A stretch of 64,000 bases of DNA from Siphonodentalium dalli (lineage: Eukaryota > Mollusca > Scaphopoda > Gadilida > Siphonodentaliidae), in NCBI GenBank assembly GCA_032622095.1, contig CP136068.1, positions 7,911,314 to 7,975,313 of the forward strand. Reading direction: 5' to 3'. Below the pieces are notes generated by a model that was not told the DNA's origin, did not search any database, and was given only the letters and a program-made list of their open reading frames with translations. Shown here piece after piece: positions 1 to 9,589 of this stretch. Positions within the stretch are counted from its first letter, which is position 1; the number at the start of each line of letters is the position of its first letter. A program made the position numbers and the translations under genes.

Positions 1-345
1 GGGAGCATTTTGGAAATTGTTTCCGTTACATTTTATAATTGTTATGTCATTATATATTGATAATTTTATGTTATGTCAATCTATATTGATAATTTTATTT
101 TTCCTTGGTGGATGATGGCGTTTTTTGCCCTCCACCTTCATGACTATATATATATATATTTTTGGTTGTTTTATCAATAAACAGCTCTATTGAATCTGAC
201 CAACTAGTTTAGTCATTGAACGTAGCAAACCCTTAGAGCAGCCCCTATTACTATCCCGGGTTATGCGGCCTTGGGTTGACAGTAGGATCTGTAGAACATA
301 AAAATGGTTAAAAATCCGGGTACCAGAATTTGGGTTTACCCTTGT
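1..345. other. AT-rich noncoding start of window
   Basis: No coding frame or RNA gene is recognisable. There is a short TA run near 146-160. The only structure is the approach to the palindrome that starts at 346. Confidence 0.5.
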
Positions 346-409
346 GCCAATGCATTCTCTTATATATGCGGCCATAGGTTGCCTCGCATATATAAGAGAA
401 TGCATTGGC
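346..409. repeat. Palindrome family, copy 1 (GCCAATGCATTC hairpin)
   Basis: The left arm begins GCCAATGCATTCTCTTATAT and the right arm is its inverse ending GAATGCATTGGC, around a short centre with CATAGG. The same hairpin recurs near 2316, 12254/12997, 35836, 50908, 50998, 59300 and 62974, so it is a dispersed family. In the better preserved cases it sits inside a TTAA-flanked MITE. This copy has a shortened left inner arm and no recognisable TTAA ends. Confidence 0.75.
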
Positions 410-1064
410 CTAACAAATTTAAAAAAAAAATTCTATAATTTTTTCTTACATTCTTTAAGCATTTTTATCATTGTTCATCATTTTTTCTTAGATTCTTTAA
501 AAAAAATACCATTTTTTATAAAAAAATTCTTACGTTCTATAACAATTTTTATATTTTTTTACTGAGGCATGATTGGCAAAGAAGTGAATTTTAAAATCTC
601 AATGCAAGTTTCGAGATATATTCCAGATCGACAGTGCATTATAGAAGTCAGAAGTCACACAGAGGGGACGGCGAATCGGCGATCAGGAATGGTAGTATGC
701 AAAATGACGTTGATTCGAAGATTTTGAATGTCACTGTTCCTCACCCCTGCCTGCAGAGGTATGAGGGATATTGACGTGCTCGTTGCTCCCTGAGAAGTGA
801 TGTTCGCCAACATGATATCCATACACGACCACGTGCGGGAAGAGTCTATATGATATTCTCATTCTGATCTGCGTCCCTCGAGTATATAGCCATTTGTTTT
901 GATGTGTTACCTGCAATGAAAAATGAATGTTATGAAGGTATAATTTTTGTTCCTTGAATGCATAATATCCGTATGAAACGTACGTATCCCGTTGACGTCA
1001 AATGACGTTCGCCTCAACCATGAAACCGGAACTCTAAAATAAAAGCATCATCACAAATGACAAA
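410..1064. other. Noncoding, T-rich block then unique sequence
   Basis: Positions 420-560 are A/T homopolymer-rich. A motif of the form TTTTTTCTTA-ATTCTTTAA occurs twice in tandem. A similar T-rich run follows the palindrome copy at 13057, so it may belong to that element. Positions 570-1064 show nothing recognisable. Confidence 0.4.
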
Positions 1065-1239
1065 ACAAGCCCTGTAGTATGTACCTATAAATAAACCGTA
1101 AACAAGCCCTGTAGTATGTACCTATAAATAAACCGTAAACAAGCCCTGTAGTATGTACCTATAAATAAACCGTAAACAAGCCCTGTAGTATGTACCTATA
1201 AATAAACCATGTAGTATGTACCTATAAATAAACCGTAAG
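1065..1239. repeat. 37-bp minisatellite
   Basis: The unit begins CAAGCCCTGTAGTATGTACC and starts at 1065, 1102, 1139 and 1176, giving a 37-bp period. A shorter final unit starts with CCATGTAGTATG near 1207. The copies are nearly identical, so the array is young. The 60-aa open frame on the minus strand here is a by-product of the repeat. Confidence 0.9.
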
Positions 1240-1975
1240 TCTGTATTTTTCACTGCACGACTACTAGGACGGGTGACGTGCAATAAACACAATAAACGAC
1301 ACATATGTTAATGGGTTTGTTGATATGGCACTTGTGCCACTCATGTCTTTCTGAGTATGTATTGCACACCCATTGGTTTACTATTGCGAAATACAGCACA
1401 ATTCACAATATATCAAAACGTATACTGTCATTGGACAACAAAAACATATTACGTTATAAACGTCAACTGTAATATAAAAATATCTTCACTGGATTATGAG
1501 GTATAGTTTACATAAATCACAAGATTGTTCACTTAACTGAAGCAATATCGACCTATATTTCAGTTTATTACATGATCGTACCCTTATTCCATTCAATAAG
1601 CCCATTATAAATTGTGATATTACACGTTCTGTTTAATAACAGGAAACTGTGCCAGGTGACCTTTGACTTCCGGTGTGTCCTCTGTTTACATTCCGTACGC
1701 TACATCTCAAAATACTATGGCTTCCTATATTCTTCCAACAAACTATAATGAATGAAGAGTTTGAAAAGTTAATTAAGTTATGTCATTAAATATACGCCAT
1801 TAAATACACCAAAGGGTCTTTATTAATCTGGGACTATTTCTTTACGCAGGCAAACAACGCATTGTAACGTGAAACGTCATCGCATGCCTAATAGAAGCCG
1901 ATGTTAGTTTCGCGTCCCATTTGTTAATTTAAGTGTTTTTGTTTTGAGGTTTTGGATCATGTAATAAATAGAATC
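1240..1975. other. Unique noncoding sequence
   Basis: No coding frame, repeat or RNA gene is recognisable in this stretch. Confidence 0.4.
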
Positions 1976-2114
1976 TACAACTCGTCCCCAGTTTATAGCG
2001 GAATTTACAAAACTCGTCCAGTAACTTAGGTCTCGACCTCGCCATAGTCTCGGTCCAGACCTAATTTACTGGACTCGTAATGTAAATTCCGCTATATCCT
2101 GGGGACTCGTTGTA
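1976..2114. repeat. Foldback palindrome with arms of about 58 bp
   Basis: The left arm starts TACAACTCGTCCCCAG and the right arm ends CTGGGGACTCGTTGTA. The arms match almost throughout, around a 23-base loop (CGACCTCGCCATAG...). Length and symmetry suggest a foldback or MITE-type element. No target duplication is obvious and no second copy was seen. Confidence 0.8.
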
Positions 2115-2292
2115 TATCCACTATATATTATAATCTTCAGAGTGTACAGTAAACATAGAACACCACAGTTGTGTGAATATGTTAACGTTATTCCACTCGT
2201 TTGTCGTGTCATGAGGTAGTTATATCTATTAACCGTTACTGTTCTCCTTTTACTATCGCGTCACAACAAACTCATACAATAACGTTAACCAT

Positions 2293-2543
2293 TTAACACT
2301 TTACCCAACAGAAGGGCCCTGTGTCAATGCATTCTCTTATATATGCATTGGCTTAATGGTCGACTCGCATATATAAGAGAATGCATTGGCACAGGGCATA
2401 ACTGTAACTATCACAATGTGGTCAAGGAGCCGGTTCCAATGATATCCATATTTGTATGGTTCTATTGAGACAGACCGAAGATATTTTAGGCTGTTGAAGC
2501 TTTATTTGGCCGGTTTTGGCCGGTTTGTTGGGTAAAGGGTTAA
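2293..2543. mobile_element. TTAA-flanked MITE, family A, copy 1 (piggyBac-like ends)
   Basis: TTAA at 2293-2296 is followed by CACTTTACCCAACA. The other end reads TGTTGGGTAAAGGG followed by TTAA at 2540-2543, so there are inverted termini of about 14 bp with a TTAA duplication. Near the left end is the 70-bp palindrome of the GCCAATGCATTC family, bounded by CCCTGTG/CACAGGG. TTAA targets and CCCTTT termini are typical of piggyBac-type elements. There is no transposase, so this is a nonautonomous derivative. Copies: 12102 (reversed, interrupted) and 50878. Confidence 0.8.
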
Positions 2544-3041
2544 AGGTACGGTTGGCCTTGGCGGTGGGTATCCTGTGAAAATATTTCCACCCATCAAAAA
2601 CCGCCACAAACAGAAAGAACATCAAAATGTAGACAGACTTTGTCCGTATACAAATACGAAATATCGCATAAACAGTATGTTATTGTCATTTGTTTGACCA
2701 TTGTTATGTAAACAAAAGCATAAAAAGTTACTTTTCTGGTGTTTGTTTATATTATGATGGTAAACATAAAGAGCGTTCTTTGTTGCTGAATTCCTGATAT
2801 GGAACTATTAAAGAGCGTTTATATAATTTGTGTGTGATTAGCCAGTGACACTGTGCTGTCTTCTGTAACACAATCAGGCTCTTGCTTATGTAAAATATAG
2901 TAAGTCTTTATGATAGCATGCTGTTTACGCGATGGTCATGGTATATATGAACGAAACTGTATGCGTTTTAATGTTTGTCTGTTTACGGTGTTTGGAACAA
3001 ATATGAATATTTTCGACAACTAAGGCCAACCGTGCCTTTAA
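2540..3041. mobile_element. TTAA-flanked MITE, family B, copy 1
   Basis: The left end is TTAAAGGTACGGTTGGCCTT and the right end is AAGGCCAACCGTGCCTTTAA, an inverted pair of about 20 bp including TTAA. The interior carries motifs such as TAAACATAAAGAGCGTT and GTGTGTGATTA that recur in copies at 34994-35449 and, reversed, 55109-55471. Its left TTAA is the right TTAA of the family A MITE, so the two elements abut. No protein is encoded. Confidence 0.8.
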
Positions 3042-3159
3042 CACAGTTCTGTCGTTCTAACTATGTACATGTATTCGACCTATTGTCATCCCGGGAATGC
3101 GATACAAGTGATATACGTTACTGCAGGTATACATGTGGACTATACTGAAGATTGTTGCT

Positions 3160-3500
3160 GTAGATTGTTCCCAAACTCGATGCAGAGTTCAGTCCCATAC
3201 GCATGACTTACCGCTGCCAACACCCACACATAATGTGAATAAATAACACATTTATTGTTTGTAGGTTACAATTCATTCTCCGTTATTCTGAGAAACTGAT
3301 CTGTCCATATCCATTTGAAAATTGTCTAGATCTAGCCAGAATAAATAACCGACATAGCCAGAATGAATTGTAACCGACAAAACACTTCAAATAAAAAAAA
3401 TATTAGATTTAATTAAGAAAATACACACGCCAGCAGCGGTCAGACATAGCGTAGCGAGGGGACTGAACTCTGTTTTTCAGCTTGGATTGTCCCTTCAACA
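3160..3500. repeat. Nested foldback element
   Basis: Outer arms: AGAGTTCAGTCCC at about 3184-3196 and GGGACTGAACTCT at about 3459-3471, with similarity extending toward CCGCTGCC on both sides. Inner arms: GGTTACAATTCATTCT at 3264-3279 and AGAATGAATTGTAACC near 3359-3374. Two nested inverted repeats suggest one foldback element or one element inserted in another. No protein is encoded. Confidence 0.6.
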
Positions 3501-4553
3501 ATTGATCGCGTGAAATCCGATCAGACCTATATACATACGCCTCTTTATGTTGCATCCTCCAGCTACAAAATACTCCAGCGGAGAGTTGTTAACGTCAGAA
3601 GCGACAGGTGCACAACTAACCGAATGGAGAAAAAATACATCTTAACTGCATCTAATGCCTGCAAAAGCCTTCAACGCTAGTTACTGTTTGTCAAGCTGTC
3701 TTCACGGCGGAACGTTTTTTATTTATCTGACCTCGTAATGCGATCAACAGATTATATTGCCGTCTGCTTCCGTGTCGGAACTATTTACAAGTTACTTGTT
3801 TACTGATATTCCTGCCTGTTATTACGCTAAGTAAACAATTGTATTTAGGTTATTATCTTGCGTTGTCTAGCTTGTCTTATTGTCTGACTCTGCATACCTG
3901 AGGGTTTATCTGTCATTCCCAATGATTAAGGAATGGGAACTCCATGTTGTTATTGGCATTATACCATGAATTAATTAACAACGGTCAGCAAAACAGCCCA
4001 GGAACAATGGCGCCTACAAGACTGCCAACGGTGCCGTATGGATTCTCAGAGTCATCTCTTCGACAATGTTTGCTGTGGAAGGAATGCGCCACGAGACGAA
4101 GGCACGGAGTTGCCATGGAGACCCTTGTCCCTACACATACTCAGTCTTGAAATATCTAACATTAATATATATATAGACAGTCATGGCCGACTAATATTGT
4201 CATGGTGTTAGTGGGGTAAAAGATGATGCTAAGAAAAGGAATCGTTACTTGTATTTAACTGTAATTTTCAAGGTATTTTGTAAGTTGGTCATCTGCATAA
4301 TTTATGACTATAGACCATTAATATTTGCAGGGATATATTACCTATATGTCTTAAATGGTTGTGCCGATTATTGTGAAAGTACCACAACCAAGATGACTCT
4401 TCCTGTTGTTTTGACAATTATTGTTAGGTTGTTTATTCATGTAGATTGCTGCCGTATTCTGGGATGTGATGCACATGTAATGGCTTGTCCGCGACTCTTT
4501 GGATTAACAAAGATCGTGAAAATTTAAGAAAATTAACAGCGCCTGATACTTAA
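3501..4553. other. Unique noncoding sequence
   Basis: Short open frames at 3944-4150 and 4249-4527 have no recognisable domain and look like chance frames. No RNA gene or repeat was seen. Confidence 0.4.
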
Positions 4554-4696
4554 GAAATAAATACACGGTGTAGAGGTGTGTATGGTCAAGTTGTACCACA
4601 AAAAACTGATTGTAGGACGACGCGTAGCGGAGTCCTACAATAAGTTTTTTGTGGTACAACTTGACCATACACACCGATACACCGTGTATTTATTTC
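4554..4696. repeat. Foldback palindrome with arms of about 64 bp
   Basis: The left arm runs GAAATAAATACACGGTGTA... to TTGTAGGAC and the right arm is its near-perfect inverse, GTCCTACAA... to TACACCGTGTATTTATTTC. The loop is only about 12 bases and GC-rich (GACGCGTAGCGG). Both arms carry GTACCACAAAA, also present in the small hairpin at 5425-5457. This looks like a recent foldback or MITE insertion. Confidence 0.85.
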
Positions 4697-7600
4697 TATT
4701 GTAATACGACTGAAAGTTTATGGTCACAATTCGACTGAATAGTCAACGAAATACTGCGCTTTTTCGGTCTCAGGTGAGAAAACATTTCGTGGTGTAATTC
4801 GTATTGGGCGTACTAGATTCTTTGCATGGAGTACTCCAGTAATTTGTTTGCGTGAATAATCGTTGTGATTGGCTAAAAAACGATGTGTTTTCAGCGGCGC
4901 CCGTGTCTTTCATTTAAATTGTACAGGAAATACGATTGCTGTCATTTCTGTGTTGAACGTTGTTGGGACAACATGAATATTATCATCGACTATGGACCAT
5001 TTTCCTTACACAAAGCGATCTAAATGATCTAGTTTACTAAACTAATCTTATTCCCCTTCTGTACTGGTGAACAAGCGCTTTCATTTTCAACTTGATTCCG
5101 AAATATCGAATATGATCGAGATTCGAATCGACGAATGCACAGCCCGGCCCCATGGATTTATTTTGTCATTTAATATACTTATTAAGTAACTTTCTTTGGT
5201 CGTAACATATATCAGTATATAATAACATCATTTGGACCATATTCATTGGCAACCAAACTGGTTTCAAGCGAAAAATCGCTAGAAAATTCGCAAGATTGTC
5301 AAGATGTAGCAAATTAATTCAAAGAGTTACGGGTGCGGGTGTACTCCGTTGATGCCCCGTTTGCGCGGAGTTAGAAAAGACGGGAAAAGTCGCGTGCGGC
5401 GATCTGAATAAACCGATTTTTTTCGTGGTACAATTGGAAAAAGTAGAATTGTACCACAAAACTGGAACGAGATAGCCATGGTAACTCGGGCCACTGGCCA
5501 ATCAGGACATGGCTTTTAAGCATAGTTAGGCAGGGTCGTATTACAATACTATATATTAGTGGAGCGGCGCAGACCAAAAAAAAACAACAAAAAAACAAGC
5601 CTTATTTTTCGAGTTGAATCATGTCGCCGACCACCAATACGTATTATATATATCAAAATGTTCGCACTGATATGAACACTGAGTTAGCCAGAAACAAAAA
5701 AAATCTGTGCGAACTGAGATTTTGGGGCAATATCATTTTTTCGTATATAACATCAGTGAAAACTGGAATTGAGCTGTAGGAATAACATTTCAAATGTTTT
5801 TTTGTTGGAAACTCACCTGAACTGTAGAGTAAGGTCATGCTCACATGCTGCAAGTGTTTTGTGCTATCGTAATATTATAAGGTTCATTTTAATGTAAAAT
5901 CATCCTTTTTGGTGAACAATGAGAGCATTCTAGAATCCACCAAAACATAATATATGGCGTTAATGGGTGCAATTTTACAACAAAACCTAGTTTTATCTAG
6001 CTATAAGTATGTTTTTGTTATGATTGATCTACATAATATATAGAATCTAGTCACGATTTTATCCAGCATGGAACAATAAAGATCGTTCTTTAATAGTAGT
6101 CTATTCCCAATATGATGCAATTAAATAATCTAGTCTAATCTATCGATATACCTCCTGAAGCTCACGCAGAACAGCAAATCGCGCAAGATGGAAGAAATCT
6201 CCGAATGATAATGACAATAGGATATGCACCATTGTGGAAAATATTTAGGAGACGAATACCATTTAGGTATTATAAATCAGAAAACAATATATCCCTGAAT
6301 ACTTTTGGAAGAACCTTCGAGAGAGAAATTCCATGGTCTCATATCTCTTCAAAGCACAAGCCTCGTGAACAGACTATGCATAGTCTGAAGGTCTGCCTTT
6401 AAGAAGGTGTCCTATTCTATATGAGCGGAATCATTTATTGTTATGGGTGAACACATGTAATTATCATACTTGTTAAGTTTATCGCCTATTATTGTGTAAT
6501 CTAATTTCATTATAAACATGCATACTATTGTGTATTCATATGACATGAATAATGATGAGTGTGATATCCAAATTTGTGCACATAGTGCATACGTTTTACT
6601 TGTTTCACTGTTATGATTTTGGCAAGTTTTTGTAGTGTATATAAAGTTTGTATATATCGATAGTTCATGTTTTTGTTTTCATATCTTAGCACTCCTTAGG
6701 GTACGTTCATACGCTGGCAAATTTACACTGTATTTGTTGCGTGCATTTCGTCATAGAAAACCACCTGGTACCATAATATGGACATAACATGCATCGTTAC
6801 CAAAGCAAACTACACGAGAAGTAAAATTTCTGTAGTTCCACTTATAACGGTGCTTATGGCATTTGCCTTCAAATACCTGTATGATTGATTCATGCGAGAC
6901 AATTGCATGCTATTTACAGGCAAAGTCCGGTATCATCGCTACAGGTTGAACTTGATATTTTACTTCGCCCGTAGTTAGCTGTGGTACAGATGCATTTTAA
7001 ATCCATGTTTCCGTTTATATTCTGGCACCATATCGTTTTCTACGAAGAAATGCATACAAACCATATCGTGGAAACTTGCCGGTGTATGAACGTACCCTTT
7101 CTACTTACATAACGAGAAGGCTCAAATGAACCATGTTTAATTTTGATAACCATCATGACCACACGTCACCGATATAATCATGGTGAGCACCCTCGTGTCT
7201 CCATCCGTCCTCGCAGAATGATTGCGTAACGCTCTCTGGTGGCAGGTGTGTACCTAATGAGGGGAGATAATTACGAATGAACTCTGCACAGTGTCACTGC
7301 TGGCTAATTACGGTTATTTACGATGTAAACATCGGTAATTTTCGACAGAAATCGCCGTTCCTTTGATCTTATCTCGCGTTGATTCGCGAGAAACATAAAC
7401 AAAAACATTAGGCGGCGCTGATTAGCCGAGAAGGACGATGTTGCACGTTACACGTACCAGTGAGAGCATTTTGTCAACACCCTAACCGGCCTATGTCTGC
7501 GATCTCGTTTAATTTCTACGGTTTCAAACAATTTACAGTGATAAATTGATTATTGCGCTCCTATGATGTTCTTATTAATTCGAAACCAGGCGTTTGTTGA

Positions 7601-7929
7601 TTAAGTTAATGAGAATTTTAGGTCGAGGCAACATTGGTTTCATTAGTTCCCGTGAGGAGTGCAACCCGTACGAAACCGATTTATCTCACAAGACGGGGCG
7701 ATCAACGTGCGGGAAACACATATATATCAATTGAAGGTGTTGTTTGAATGCTTTAAACGGACATAGCTCATTTGAAATTCCTACTTATGTCTACCATGCG
7801 TTTGGCACGAGATGCCGACACTACATTTATATGATCTATATATATACATTGTATATCTACTCTGAAGCTTCTGTCCAAAGTTATATCACCTGTCCATATT
7901 ACCATGCTAATTATCAGGAATGCGAACAA
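4697..7929. other. Unique noncoding sequence
   Basis: Apart from the hairpin at 5425-5457, I see no recognisable gene, RNA or repeat. The open frames here (for example 5371-5598, 5653-5853, 6205-6402) are short, AT-driven and carry no recognisable motifs. Confidence 0.4.
5425..5457. repeat. Short hairpin sharing a motif with the 4.6-kb palindrome
   Basis: GTGGTACAATT and AATTGTACCAC are perfect inverted 11-mers separated by 11 bases. The GTACCACAAAA end matches the arms of the palindrome at 4554-4696, suggesting a related relic. Confidence 0.55.
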
Positions 7930-8175
7930 CGAAGAAGAAGATGATGATGATGATGATAATGATGATGATGATGATGATGTTGATGATGCTGATGTTGACT
8001 ATGATGGTGATGATTATGAAAAATGATAATGATTGTGATAATGGATGATTATGATAATGATGGTGATGATTATGATGATGATAATGATGAAGATTATCAT
8101 AATAAAGATGACAATTATTGTGACGATGAAGTCGACAATGATGTTGATGATGAGGACAAATTGAAGATGACGATG
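7930..8175. repeat. GAT/ATG trinucleotide-rich tract
   Basis: Imperfect GAT repeats span about 250 bp and degrade toward the right. The open frame 8023-8220 (Asp/Asn-rich) is produced by this tract. It lies immediately upstream of the truncated LINE. Confidence 0.85.
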
Positions 8176-8234
8176 AATATGTTGTTACTAGTGTATATAA
8201 TGTATCCTATTCATCTATAATTTCATGTTTATTC

Positions 8235-8423
8235 ATGACTGAGTTATTAAACCAACAATGGCAACAAACAATAAACACACTATCTGATATTAACGAGTCC
8301 GATTCTAAAGAGTTCTGGAAAACTATTAAACAACAGAACACAGACGTACATAAAGTTGTGGACATCCCAACTGATATTACTACGTGGACTTCCCATTTCC
8401 AGAACCCAGTGGCTCGTACCCAG
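8235..8423 (+). pseudogene. LINE ORF fragment upstream of the RT domain
   Basis: The frame reads NQQWQQTINTLSDINESDSK, then EFWKTIKQQ, the kind of linker that lies between endonuclease and RT in LINE ORF2. It runs into the hAT insertion at 8432. With the insertion and one target copy removed, this frame meets a stop (ATC TAG), whereas the downstream RT frame enters one base offset with DPDLDI. So there is probably a single-base frameshift near 8405-8423 in addition to the insertion, and this part is dead. The open frame continuing to 8570 is partly hAT sequence. Confidence 0.65.
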
Positions 8424-8431
8424 ACCCAGAT

Positions 8432-9554
8432 CAGGGATGTGGCTAGAGGGGGGGGGGGTGTGGGGGGTGTCTCACCCCCCCAGCAGAGAGCTATATTTTC
8501 AATAGTTGGAAATTTCATACCTGCCAGAACGAAATTTCACACCAACAATAGGTTGAAAATGTTCTTGTAGTTTGATTATAAAACAATTTATTGGGGGGAA
8601 TTTATTGTTTGACCAATATTTGCATATGTTCCTATTTTTGGTCAAAAATTTGACAGAAATGGTCATCAGTTGGAAATTTTCCAACCTTAGGGGGTGACAG
8701 GTTGGAAATTTCCAACACTTGGAAAGCTTGTGTCCTGGTCCCTCCCCCGTGGCCAGTCAAAAACTTCTAGTTAATTTAAGAAAATAATATTGTCATACAA
8801 TTGGTCAACATTGTCATTGGAATTGTCATCAGTTGGAAATTTTCCAACCTAAGTGGGGGTATAGGGTTTGAAATTTCCAACATTAGGAAGGCTTGAGGCT
8901 AGTCTAGATGTTAGGATTTTGCGATTTTCTTGTTCAGATTTCAAAAAATTTCGCACACCGAGCCGAACCATGGTCGGCCCGGTGTGTCATTGCCCCATCT
9001 ACATGGCCAATACAAAACTGCTAATTAGTTTAGCAAAACAATATTTTACTACATTTGGTCAAACTTGTAGACATAAATGGTCATCAGTTGAAGAATTTTC
9101 CAACCTGAGGGGGAGCGTGAGGTTTGAAATTTCCAACACTAGGAAAGCTTCAGTTGAGGCCAGTCTAGATGCTAGGATTTGCGATTTTCTTGTATAGTTT
9201 TCAAAATTTTCTCACACCGGGCCGAACAACCATGGTCGGCCCGGTGTTTCCTGGTCTGTTGTCGGTAGCTGTGTGCATTTTCAGGTTGAAATATCTTAAT
9301 GTTCTCATACTGGGAAAATAGAAGTATGGCTAATGAATATATAGGAAATTAGGCCTGAGCATGAGGTACAAGGGGGGGGGGTGCAAATGGAATTATGCAA
9401 AAAGTTGGGTTGGTGTGATTCCGACTCAAGGGGAGGGGTGCAAATGGAATTATGCAAAAAGTTGTGTTGGTGTGATTCCGACTCAAGGGGGGGGGTGCAG
9501 TTGGAAATTCCCAAGGTGGACACCCCCAGCGGAGACCCTCTAGCCACATCCCTG
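8432..9554. mobile_element. hAT-type nonautonomous DNA transposon, copy 1
   Basis: The left end is CAGGGATGTGGCTAGAGGG and the right end is CCCTCTAGCCACATCCCTG, perfect inverted termini of about 19 bp. It is flanked by a perfect 8-bp duplication, ACCCAGAT, at 8424-8431 and 9555-9562. An 8-bp duplication with CAGGG termini is the hAT hallmark. The interior holds poly-G runs, two diverged blocks with AGTTGGAAATTTTCCAACC and CCGGGCCGAACCATGG-like motifs (about 8832-8985 and 9088-9250), and a direct repeat of about 61 bp at 9364-9500. No transposase is present. It inserted into the LINE, so it is younger than it. Second copy: 57223-57937. Confidence 0.92.
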
Positions 9555-9589
9555 ACCCAGATCTAGACATTGTATCCGAACTAGCATTA

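Noticed and set aside
4249-4527. 92-aa frame
   Set aside because: Hydrophobic, Cys/Ile/Tyr-rich translation of AT-rich DNA with no domain and no support for expression.
8207-8570. Overlapping 103- and 111-aa frames
   Set aside because: They cross from LINE into hAT sequence; the Pro/Gly-rich part is a poly-G run.
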